Shown here one piece after another: positions 1-6,005 of a stretch of 17,327 nucleotides of DNA; position 1 is the first letter of the stretch; every line of letters starts with the position of its first letter. Both the position numbers and the translations under genes were made by a program. Source of the DNA: JALZAA01 sp035316025 (GTDB taxonomy: Bacteria > Actinomycetota > Acidimicrobiia > IMCC26256 > JACDBD01); NCBI GenBank assembly GCA_035316025.1, contig DATFXL010000085.1, forward strand, positions 1 to 17,327, given 5' to 3'. Under the pieces are notes generated by a model. It searched no databases. It worked only from the letters and a program-made list of their open reading frames with translations, and had not been told where the DNA came from.

Positions 1-781
1 CACGATGGCCGTGGAGGACGGCGACGACTGGGTGATCAACGGCCACAAGTGGTTCATCAGTGGGGCCAAGGGCGCGACGTTCGCCATTCTGATCGCCAAG
101 ACCGACCCGGATGCCGACCCGCCGCAGGCCTCGAACACCGCGTTCCTCGTCGACCTCCCGGCCGACGGGTGGGAGATCGTGCGCGACATCGACACGATGG
201 CCGGCCATGGCAACCACTGTGAGATCCGCATTACGGACCTGCGCGTGCCGGACTCGGCGATCCTCGGCGGCCGCGGCAACGGGCACCTGCTCGGGCAGGC
301 CCGACTTGGCCCGGCGCGGCTCGCGCACTGCATGCGCTGGATCGGCCAGACCGAGCTCGCGCTCGAGATGCTCGTGAAACGGGCGGAGGAGCGTCAGCTG
401 CACGGCGCGCCACTCGCGGAGAAGCAGGCGATCCAGTGGATGATGGCGGACTCGGCGATGGAGCTGTACGCAGCCAAGCTGATGGTGCTGCACGCGGCGT
501 ACAAGATCGAGCACGACCAGCCGTTCCGGCAGGAGGTCAGCTTCGCCAAGCACCACGTAGCGAACATGCTGTGGAACGTCGTCGACCGCGCGATCCAGGT
601 GCACGGTGCGCTCGGCTACTCGACCGACACGCCCCTCGAGCGCATGCTCAAGCACGCCCGCTCGGCGCGTCTCGTGGACGGCGCCGACGAGGTGCACCAA
701 GCGCTGATCGCCCGCAACGTGCGTGCCGCCGTCGCCTCTGACGGCCACTCCCGCGCCGCCACCGGCGACTTCGACTTCTGA
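1..781 (+). CDS. acyl-CoA dehydrogenase, C-terminal part (start lies before the window)
   Basis: The last 259 residues of an FAD-dependent acyl-CoA dehydrogenase, which oxidises an acyl-CoA at the alpha-beta position and passes electrons to ETF. Visible parts are the middle beta-domain (NGHKWFISGA near the fragment start, then TAFLVD), the link RITDLRVPDSAI, and the C-terminal helical domain ending in IQVHGALGYSTDTPLE and DGADEVHQALIAR. The DEVH ending is typical of the ACAD10/11-like branch. In that branch substrates are often long, branched or hydroxylated acyl chains, but the substrate cannot be read from the sequence. The frame is open at the window's left edge, so the N-terminal domain lies outside. 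It ends just before a hairpin shared with the convergent phosphatase gene. Confidence 0.95.
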   Translation, partial: TMAVEDGDDWVINGHKWFISGAKGATFAILIAKTDPDADPPQASNTAFLVDLPADGWEIVRDIDTMAGHGNHCEIRITDLRVPDSAILGGRGNGHLLGQARLGPARLAHCMRWIGQTELALEMLVKRAEERQLHGAPLAEKQAIQWMMADSAMELYAAKLMVLHAAYKIEHDQPFRQEVSFAKHHVANMLWNVVDRAIQVHGALGYSTDTPLERMLKHARSARLVDGADEVHQALIARNVRAAVASDGHSRAATGDFDF

Positions 782-787
782 CCGATC

Positions 788-828
788 ATGCGTCCCCAGG
801 GGGATGATTCGGCTCCCGTGGGACGCAT
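788..828. terminator. hairpin between convergent genes, probable bidirectional terminator
   Basis: ATGCGTCCC (788-796) and GGGACGCAT (820-828) are perfect 9-bp inverted arms around a 23-nt loop, and a CCCC-AG-GGGG run lies at its inner left edge. It fills the 49-nt gap between the stop of the acyl-CoA dehydrogenase (+) and the stop of the phosphatase (-). There is no U-tract on either side, so termination by this hairpin is inferred from position and symmetry. Confidence 0.65.
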
Positions 829-830
829 CA

Positions 831-1538
831 TCAGATCGGCGGGGGCGCGGCGACGGAGAAGTGCGGTTCGAGGTGGGTCGTGTCGTTGAAGCGGCGGATC
901 GTGATGCGGTCCTCTTCGACGACGATGTGGCTGATCGACGCGTTGTCGGCGCCGATGAACGCGAAGCCGCGGGCGCCGCTGGCGTTCGACAGCACCTGAC
1001 CGATCACCCCGCCGTGGGTCACGACGACGACGAGCTGATCGGGGTGAGCGACCGCGACGCGCGAGATCCCGAGGCTGACGCGGTCCCGGAACGCGTCGGC
1101 GGGCTCGGCGCCCGGGATCGGCTCCCAGCTGCCCTCCTCGATCGCGCGTCGGAACGCGGGATCGGCTTCGGCGGCCTTGACGCGCAGCAGCCCGCCTTCC
1201 CACTCGCCCAGGAACACCTCGCGCAGCTCGGGCTCGACGCTGGGCACGATCCCGAGCCGTTCCGCCAGCGGCGCGGCCGTCTCCACCGTGCGTCGAAGGG
1301 TCGTCACGTAGATCGCGGCGATGTCCTCGCCGGCGAGCCGCTCCGCCAGGCGCTCGGCCTGGTCGACGCCGACGGGGTCGAGCGGTGGGTCGCCGTGCCC
1401 GTCGACCAGATCGAAAGGCCGCTCGGGGTCGACGGGCTGGGACTCGCCGTGGCGCACGAGAAGAATCTCCGTCGCGCCCGGCGGAGGTTCGTAGCGATGT
1501 TGCCGGTACCTCTTCGGGTCGATCGACGGCTCGGTCAC
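831..1538 (-). CDS. histidine phosphatase family protein (phosphoglycerate mutase-like)
   Basis: A 235-residue phosphatase of the histidine phosphatase superfamily, which works through a phospho-histidine intermediate. The signature LLVRHGES puts the nucleophilic histidine at residue 30. The central acidic stretch is REVFLGEWEGG, and the second catalytic histidine is in VTHGGVIGQ (residue 175). This fits a general 2,3-PGM-like phosphatase; the substrate is unknown. I chose the GTG at 1538 because a TACTCT hexamer ends 8 nt before it with no Shine-Dalgarno, the leaderless pattern seen elsewhere in this window. A TTG three codons upstream (1547) is also possible but lies inside that hexamer. 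It is divergent from the carboxyltransferase gene, only 35 nt away. Confidence 0.9.
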   Translation of the reverse strand: MTEPSIDPKRYRQHRYEPPPGATEILLVRHGESQPVDPERPFDLVDGHGDPPLDPVGVDQAERLAERLAGEDIAAIYVTTLRRTVETAAPLAERLGIVPSVEPELREVFLGEWEGGLLRVKAAEADPAFRRAIEEGSWEPIPGAEPADAFRDRVSLGISRVAVAHPDQLVVVVTHGGVIGQVLSNASGARGFAFIGADNASISHIVVEEDRITIRRFNDTTHLEPHFSVAAPPPI

Positions 1539-1546
1539 GAGCCGCA

Positions 1547-1556
1547 AGAGTACGGT
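1547..1556. promoter_or_regulatory. overlapping divergent -10 hexamers (AGAGTACGGT)
   Basis: On the minus strand TACTCT (1552-1547) ends 8 nt before the phosphatase GTG. On the plus strand TACGGT (1551-1556) lies upstream of the carboxyltransferase. The two hexamers share the TA at 1551-1552, giving the symmetric form AnnnTAnnnT. No clear -35 is visible. Promoter function is inferred. Confidence 0.5.
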
Positions 1557-1573
1557 GCGCGCGGGATGGCGCC

Positions 1574-3118
1574 GTGACCTGGGACCCGGAGCTGAACGAG
1601 CTGCGGCGACGTACCGAGCTCGCGGCCGCGATGGGCGGTGAGGAGAAGGTCGCCCGTCAACACGACGCCGGGAAGCTCACTGTGCGCGAGCGCATCGACG
1701 CCCTGGTCGACCCGGGCAGCTTCCACGAGGTCGGGGCGCTCACGGGGCGCGCCGAGTACGACAACGGGCGGTTGGCGAGCTTCACCCCCGCCAACTTCGT
1801 GATGGGCCGGGCCCGCATCGACGGCAGGCCGGTCGTCGTCGGCGGGGACGACTTCACCGTCCGCGGCGGCGCCGCCGACGCGTCGATCTTCCAGAAGCAG
1901 GTCCACTCCGAACAGATGGCGAACGAGCTGCGCATCCCGGTCGTCCGCCTGGTCGACGGCTCCGGCGGCGGCGGCTCGGTGAAGTCGATCGAGACGATGG
2001 CGCGCAGCTTCGTGCCGTTCAACCCGGGCTGGGAGTGGGCGGTCGAGAACCTCGCCACCATTCCCGTCGTCTCGCTGTGTCTCGGATCAGTCGCCGGCCT
2101 GGGCGCGGCCCGGGTCGTCACGAGCCACTACTCGGTCATGGTTCGCGATACGTCGCAGCTGTTCGTGGCCGGTCCGCCCGTGGTCGCCCGGCTGGGCGAG
2201 CAGGTCGACAAGGAGGAGCTCGGCGGCAGCGCCATCCACGGCCGCAACGGCACCGTCGACGACGTCGTCGGCAGCGAGCACGAGGCGTTCGCGCGAGCGC
2301 GAACATTCCTGTCGTACCTCCCGCGCTCGATCGACGACGCCCCTCCCCGGGTCGACCCGACCGACGACCCGCAGCGCCGGGAGGACTGGTTGGTCGGCGC
2401 GATCCCCCGAGACCCACGACAGGTGTACAAGGTGCGCGACATCGTCGACGCCGTCGTCGATCGCAATTCCTTCTTCGAGATCGGGCGCGGTTACGGACGC
2501 TCGGCCGTGACGGGCATGGCCCGCCTCGCCGGCTGGCCGGTCGCCGTACTCGCCGGTGATCCGTATTTCTACGGCGCGGGGTGGACGGCGGACGCATCCC
2601 AGAAGGTCACACGGTTCGTCGACCTCGCCGACACCTTCCATCTGCCCGTCGTGCACTTCGTCGACAACCCCGGATTCGTGATCGGCGTCGACGCCGAACG
2701 GGCGGCGACGATCCGGCACGGCGCCCGGGCGCTGGCGGCGATCTACCAGGCGCAGGTGCCGTGGTGCTCGGTCATCCTGCGCAAGGTCTACGGCGTCGCC
2801 GGCGCCGCGCATCAGAACGCGGCCCGCCTGAAATACCGGTTCGCGTGGCCCTCGGGCGACTGGGGCAGCCTCCCGCTGGAGGGCGGCATCGAGGCCGCGT
2901 ACAAGGCCCAACTCGACGCGGCCGAGGACCGCGACGCGGCACGGGCGGAGATCGAACGCCGGCTCGACGCGGCGCGTTCGCCGTTCCGCACCGCCGAGGT
3001 ATTCATGATCGAGGAGATCGTCGATCCGCGCGACACGCGCCCGCTGCTGTGCGAGTTCGCGGATCTCGCCGCCCCGCTCCGCGGGGCCGGAGCGAGCCCG
3101 CGCGGCACCCGGCCGTGA
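1574..3118 (+). CDS. acyl-CoA carboxylase carboxyltransferase (beta) subunit
   Basis: A 514-residue carboxyltransferase of the AccD/PccB type, which moves a carboxyl group from biotin to an acyl-CoA such as acetyl- or propionyl-CoA. The N-terminal half has the family opening (ELRRRTELAAAMGGEEKVARQ, then KLTVRERIDALVDPGSF) and a Gly-rich oxyanion-type loop, GSGGGGSVKSIETM. The C-terminal half has VDNPGFVIGVDAE and the VYGVAGAAHQN region. The GTG at 1574 gives the length usual for the family, and the in-frame codons before it do not look conserved. No biotin carboxylase or biotin carrier gene is in view, so its partner must be elsewhere. The last 15-20 residues (Arg/Gly/Pro-rich) coincide with a GC-rich hairpin and are probably not conserved. 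Substrate preference cannot be called. Confidence 0.92.
   Translation: MTWDPELNELRRRTELAAAMGGEEKVARQHDAGKLTVRERIDALVDPGSFHEVGALTGRAEYDNGRLASFTPANFVMGRARIDGRPVVVGGDDFTVRGGAADASIFQKQVHSEQMANELRIPVVRLVDGSGGGGSVKSIETMARSFVPFNPGWEWAVENLATIPVVSLCLGSVAGLGAARVVTSHYSVMVRDTSQLFVAGPPVVARLGEQVDKEELGGSAIHGRNGTVDDVVGSEHEAFARARTFLSYLPRSIDDAPPRVDPTDDPQRREDWLVGAIPRDPRQVYKVRDIVDAVVDRNSFFEIGRGYGRSAVTGMARLAGWPVAVLAGDPYFYGAGWTADASQKVTRFVDLADTFHLPVVHFVDNPGFVIGVDAERAATIRHGARALAAIYQAQVPWCSVILRKVYGVAGAAHQNAARLKYRFAWPSGDWGSLPLEGGIEAAYKAQLDAAEDRDAARAEIERRLDAARSPFRTAEVFMIEEIVDPRDTRPLLCEFADLAAPLRGAGASPRGTRP
3072..3094 (+). repeat. GC-rich hairpin inside the 3' end of the carboxyltransferase gene
   Basis: CGCTCCG (3075-3081) and CGGAGCG (3088-3094) form a perfect 7-bp stem with a 6-nt loop. 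An alternative stem, CCCCGC (3072-3077) with GCGGGG (3081-3086), overlaps it. It lies within the last codons, 24-46 nt before the TGA, and could act as a terminator or stabilise the 3' end. No U-tract follows. Confidence 0.4.
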
Positions 3119-3159
3119 CGAAGCGTGGACTCGAGCACCTCCCCGTCGGGACTGGATAG

Positions 3160-3675
3160 TCAGCACCGCTCCCCGCCGGCGAGCTCGAGCTCGTAGGTCT
3201 GCCCGAGGAGGTCGTGCCCGAAGCTTCGATGCGGCGACTCGTCGGTGAGCGTGAAACCCGCCGCCAGATAGAGATGGCGCGCGGCGACGAGTGGGTCGTT
3301 CGTCCACAGCACGATGCGTTCGTATCCGGCGTCACGGGCGAACTCGATGCATGTGTTCACCAGTCGTGCCCCGACACCGAGTCCGCGACCGTTCGGATGG
3401 ACGAGCAGAATCCGCAGCTGTGCAGTGGTGTCATCCTTCGCGACACAGAAGACGCAGCCCACACGCCGGCCGTCGAGCTCGGCAATCCAGGCCGCCTCGC
3501 GCCCGGGATCGTGGCCGGCGGCATAGTCGGCGACGATCTGCGCCACCAGCGCCTCGAAGCTGCTGTCCCAGCCGAACTCCTCCGCGTACACCTCACCGTG
3601 TGCCATGACCACCCACCCGAGATCGCCCGGTCGACCGAGCAGACGGAGAGCGCCGGGGACCGTCATCGACGTCAT
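3160..3675 (-). CDS. GNAT-family N-acetyltransferase
   Basis: A 171-residue acetyltransferase that would move an acetyl group from acetyl-CoA to an amine on an unknown acceptor. GNAT motif A, LLVHPNGRGLGVGARLV, contains the acetyl-CoA pyrophosphate loop R-G-L-G-V-G (residues 97-102). Motif B is at YLAAGFTLTDE, followed by a SFGHDLLGQTYEL ending. This type of domain is often found fused behind a MarR-type DNA-binding domain; here it stands alone. The start is uncertain: the ATG at 3675 or the ATG at 3666 gives a natural N-terminus, while the frame stays open to a GTG at 3732, which would add residues across an inverted repeat. No Shine-Dalgarno is seen. It converges on the carboxyltransferase with a 41-nt gap. 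Confidence 0.88.
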   Translation of the reverse strand: MTSMTVPGALRLLGRPGDLGWVVMAHGEVYAEEFGWDSSFEALVAQIVADYAAGHDPGREAAWIAELDGRRVGCVFCVAKDDTTAQLRILLVHPNGRGLGVGARLVNTCIEFARDAGYERIVLWTNDPLVAARHLYLAAGFTLTDESPHRSFGHDLLGQTYELELAGGERC

Positions 3676-3699
3676 CGTCGCGCCGCGACGCCGACGCGG

Positions 3700-3716
3700 C
3701 TCTTGAAATCCAAGAG
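3700..3716. repeat. inverted repeat CTCTTG-N5-CAAGAG upstream of the GNAT gene
   Basis: Perfect 6-bp arms (3700-3705 and 3711-3716) around AAATC. It lies 24-40 nt upstream of the chosen acetyltransferase ATG and downstream of the putative -10 at 3742-3737, so it could be a repressor operator or a small leader hairpin. Its AT content is higher than the surroundings. Confidence 0.45.
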
Positions 3717-3736
3717 GTGTGACGCGCGACACCGAG

Positions 3737-3746
3737 ACTCTACGGT
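3737..3746. promoter_or_regulatory. overlapping divergent -10 hexamers (ACTCTACGGT)
   Basis: The minus-strand TAGAGT (3742-3737) faces the GNAT gene, and the plus-strand TACGGT (3741-3746) faces the gene at 3861. They share the TA at 3741-3742, the same AnnnTAnnnT symmetry as at 1547-1556 and 5988-5997. On the minus strand this predicts a leader of about 55 nt that contains the inverted repeat at 3700-3716. Function is inferred from the pattern alone. Confidence 0.4.
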
Positions 3747-3814
3747 CGCCGATCGCTCAACTTGTGTTCGCGTCGCGCACGCCTCCACGTGACCGTTTCG
3801 ACATGTACCGTCGC

Positions 3815-3855
3815 TACCATCCGAGGCGTGGCATACCCGGTCGAGCACGAGGAGG
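3815..3855 (+). promoter_or_regulatory. -10 TACCAT and Shine-Dalgarno AGGAGG before the gene at 3861
   Basis: TACCAT (3815-3820) is followed after 7 nt by an in-frame GTG at 3828. A strong AGGAGG (3850-3855) stands 5 nt before the ATG at 3861. Transcription from TACCAT would start at about 3828 and give either a leaderless GTG start or a 33-nt leader carrying the Shine-Dalgarno. The second is preferred because AGGAGG is the best ribosome binding site in the window. Confidence 0.5.
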
Positions 3856-3860
3856 CACGC

Positions 3861-4361
3861 ATGGACTCGCAGAACAGCTGCGGCTACCTGTCGCGCGTCG
3901 TCGACTTGCCCGTTGCCGTCGCCGAGGCGGTATTCGACGACGTGACCCAGCCGCTGGGGCAACCGACCACGACTCGCGCCACGGCGATCGGCGCCTCGCT
4001 GCTGGCGGCCCGCGCCGTCCGGACACGCCTCGGATCGGGCGTCCCGGGCGCCGGCGTTCCGGTCGACGTGGAACTGGCGCCGTGGTCGAGGAGCCGAACC
4101 GAGGTCGCGGTCCGGTACGCCGGAAACGGCCGACCCCGGGCGCTCGCTCGCTACGTGTACGACAAGCGGGCTCCTGTTCTGCTCGCCGACGTGGCCGACG
4201 CCATCAATGCCCGTCTGCCCGGAGCGACGTCCGCTCACCGGGCCGCCTCACGACCGGGTCGGAGTGCGACGAGCCACGAGTCGGTGCCTTCGGGTCAGTC
4301 ATCGCGACATCGATCCCTTCAACTCAGCGCCAGACACGTCGGCATGAAGCCGAGCTTCTAG
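3861..4361 (+). CDS. hypothetical protein, unrecognised family
   Basis: A 166-residue protein I do not recognise with confidence. The first 120 residues look like a folded domain: an N-terminal part with CGYLSRVVDLPVAVAEAVFDD, an Ala-rich helix, then a strand-rich section with VDVELAPWSRSRTEVAVRY and a final ADVADAINARLPGA. The WSRxRTEVxVRY piece resembles short actinobacterial proteins of unknown function. The tail of about 45 residues is Ser/Arg/His-rich and looks unconserved, as if the frame had drifted past an older stop. There is no signal peptide or membrane segment. The ATG at 3861 is chosen for its AGGAGG; an in-frame GTG at 3828 would add 11 residues. Its TAG stop lies inside the -10 hexamer of the next gene. 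Confidence 0.7.
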   Translation: MDSQNSCGYLSRVVDLPVAVAEAVFDDVTQPLGQPTTTRATAIGASLLAARAVRTRLGSGVPGAGVPVDVELAPWSRSRTEVAVRYAGNGRPRALARYVYDKRAPVLLADVADAINARLPGATSAHRAASRPGRSATSHESVPSGQSSRHRSLQLSARHVGMKPSF

Positions 4362-4364
4362 AAT
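4359..4364 (+). promoter_or_regulatory. -10 hexamer TAGAAT, leaderless start of the next gene
   Basis: TAGAAT is close to the sigma-A consensus TATAAT and ends exactly 8 nt before the ATG at 4373. No Shine-Dalgarno is present. The TAG of the hexamer is also the stop codon of the upstream gene. The spacing predicts transcription starting at or next to the A of the ATG. Confidence 0.6.
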
Positions 4365-4372
4365 CGGCGTTT

Positions 4373-5068
4373 ATGTCGCATTGGCTGAAGACCCCTCACT
4401 GGTCGTCCGACATCCCGCTCGAGACCCCGCACCCCCGCCTCGACGCGCTCGATGCAACAGGATTCGTGCGGCTGCGAGACCTCGACCGTCCCATCCCCGA
4501 GCACGAGTTCCTCGGTCTCGAGTACATGGACTGGAAGAGCGGCGGCGACACGAACTTCGCGCCCATCGCCACGGCCGACGGCGAGCTCGACTGCCGCGGC
4601 TTCTGGAAGCCGGGTGACGAACGTCCCGACAAGGACGGCAAGTTCACGGTCAACGCCGAGCGTTGCCCGGACATCAAGCGCTACGTCGAGGCGGTCGGCG
4701 CGAACTTCGGGCGGGTGCGGGTGATCAAGCTCGAGCCGCAGGATTACGAGACGGCCCGCCGCCAGATCCACCGCGACGACAACAACCGATTCAATCCGCC
4801 CGACGGGGGCTGGGTCGTCCGGTCGTGGCTCGAGCTCACCGACTTCCCAGACAGCTTCATGATCCTCATGGAGCACAACGAGGACGGGCTCCCCGACCCT
4901 GAGACCGAGCAGCACATTCCGCTCCACCGCGGCTCCCAGTTCGTCCTCGACACCCAGCGTCTGTGGCACGTCGTCTGCCACACCGGGGACATGCCTCGCT
5001 ATGCGCTCATCTCGAGCTTCGAGAGCGGCCCCGCCCTCGACCGCTGGATCGAGGCGAACGCCGCGTAA
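4373..5068 (+). CDS. 2-oxoglutarate/Fe(II) oxygenase-like protein (aspartyl/asparaginyl beta-hydroxylase-like fold)
   Basis: A 231-residue protein that resembles the aspartyl/asparaginyl hydroxylase-like branch of the double-stranded beta-helix oxygenases. Candidate metal ligands are H133 and D135 (motif QIHRDD) and a distal histidine in LWHVVCHTG (H199 or H203). Ten or so residues later comes an arginine in PRYALIS (R209), placed like the one that binds 2-oxoglutarate. The stretch HRGSQFVLDT before the distal histidine also matches that fold. There is no signal peptide, so it should act in the cytosol. The ATG is placed by the TAGAAT hexamer 8 nt upstream. The family assignment rests on the spaced H-x-D...H...R pattern only, and the substrate is unknown. 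It converges with the hydrolase at 5088, with a 19-nt gap. Confidence 0.72.
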   Translation: MSHWLKTPHWSSDIPLETPHPRLDALDATGFVRLRDLDRPIPEHEFLGLEYMDWKSGGDTNFAPIATADGELDCRGFWKPGDERPDKDGKFTVNAERCPDIKRYVEAVGANFGRVRVIKLEPQDYETARRQIHRDDNNRFNPPDGGWVVRSWLELTDFPDSFMILMEHNEDGLPDPETEQHIPLHRGSQFVLDTQRLWHVVCHTGDMPRYALISSFESGPALDRWIEANAA

Positions 5069-5087
5069 CCAGCGGCGCTCGCCGAGT

Positions 5088-5981
5088 TCAGGAAGGAGCG
5101 CCGATCGCGTGGTCGAGGGCGGCGGCGAGCGCGTCGGGAGCTTCGAGCATCGGGTAGTGCCCGACGTCACGCAGGCGGACGAGCGTCGCGTCGGGTCGCG
5201 CTTCGTGCAGCCGCTCGGCCATCGGCCACAGCGCGATCGGGTCGGCGTCGCCCCACACGATCGTCAGCGGTGACGGATGGCGCTCGATGGCCCCCGTCCA
5301 CCGGCCTTCGTGCTCCCGGCGCTCCTCCACATACCGGATCGTGCGCGGGAGGATGCGGTGCCCGCCGTCCCTCACGATCAGGTCGGCAGCGGTCCCGACG
5401 TCCTCGTCGGGCACTGAGGAGCCGGGCGCGAACGTCGCCTGCAGAGCCTGGACGAGCGCGTCGCGCCCCGGGCCGTCGACCAGGCGCTCGTCGGGCAGCG
5501 ACAAGAGGAGCTGCTGACCGTCGGTCAGGTGCGCCATCCCGAGGTAGATGGAGCCGTTCGTGACGACGCGGCTCGTGACGCGGAAGCCGAGCGTGCCGTC
5601 GAGGCTGCGGGCGAGGAGCTCGCCGCCCACTGAATCTCCCATGTCGTGCGTGACCAGCGCGACTTCCTCGAGCCCGAGGTCGCGGGCCAGGGCCTCGACC
5701 AGGTCGGCCTGCTCGAAGAGCGAGTACGGCTGGTCGGGTTTGTCGGTGAGGCCGAAGCCGAGCAGGTCGGGCACCACGATGCGTTGACGACGCGCGAAGA
5801 GGTCGACGACGCGATGCCAATCGTGCGACGACGTCGGGAAGCCGTGCAGCACGAGGACGGGAGTGCCGGTGGTGCCGATCGCGTCGGCCGGGAATCGGTC
5901 GGCGACGAACACGCGACCGCCGGTCACATCGTGGTACCCGCCGCGCCGTTCCCACGCGTCGATGCCGTCACCAGGCGCCAC
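5088..5981 (-). CDS. alpha/beta hydrolase with an aspartate nucleophile (epoxide hydrolase / haloalkane dehalogenase-like)
   Basis: A 297-residue alpha/beta hydrolase. The oxyanion loop is LHGFPTSSHDW (residues 45-55), strand beta-4 is followed by PDLLGFGLTDKP, and the nucleophile elbow reads THDMGD with aspartate (D113) where lipases have serine. The catalytic histidine is in VGHYPMLEAP (H275), and an acid is in VWGDADPIALW (D245 or D247). An Asp nucleophile is the mark of epoxide hydrolases and haloalkane dehalogenases, so the reaction is probably hydrolysis of an epoxide or a carbon-halogen bond; the substrate is unknown. The GTG at 5981 follows a TACGAT hexamer by 6 nt, with no Shine-Dalgarno. 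It is divergent from the MFS exporter gene only 24 nt away, and the two may share regulation. Confidence 0.88.
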   Translation of the reverse strand: MAPGDGIDAWERRGGYHDVTGGRVFVADRFPADAIGTTGTPVLVLHGFPTSSHDWHRVVDLFARRQRIVVPDLLGFGLTDKPDQPYSLFEQADLVEALARDLGLEEVALVTHDMGDSVGGELLARSLDGTLGFRVTSRVVTNGSIYLGMAHLTDGQQLLLSLPDERLVDGPGRDALVQALQATFAPGSSVPDEDVGTAADLIVRDGGHRILPRTIRYVEERREHEGRWTGAIERHPSPLTIVWGDADPIALWPMAERLHEARPDATLVRLRDVGHYPMLEAPDALAAALDHAIGAPS

Positions 5982-5987
5982 TCGGGC

Positions 5988-5997
5988 ATCGTAAGCT
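5988..5997. promoter_or_regulatory. overlapping divergent -10 hexamers (ATCGTAAGCT), leaderless on both sides
   Basis: The minus-strand TACGAT (5993-5988) ends 6 nt before the hydrolase GTG at 5981. The plus-strand TAAGCT (5992-5997) ends 8 nt before the exporter GTG at 6006. The hexamers share the TA at 5992-5993. This is the clearest of the three symmetric sites because the two start codons are only 24 nt apart and each is correctly spaced. Confidence 0.6.
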
Positions 5998-6005
5998 CCG
6001 CCGCC

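Noticed and set aside
2087..3307. Long minus-strand open frame (406 codons) opposite the carboxyltransferase
   Set aside because: It is antisense to a clearly conserved gene, its translation is Arg/Ala-rich with no recognisable motif, and such frames are common in very GC-rich DNA.
3719..4372. Long upstream extension of the oxygenase-like protein
   Set aside because: The extension is an Arg/Gly/Pro-rich out-of-frame read of the gene at 3861. The TAGAAT hexamer and the natural N-terminus place the start at 4373.
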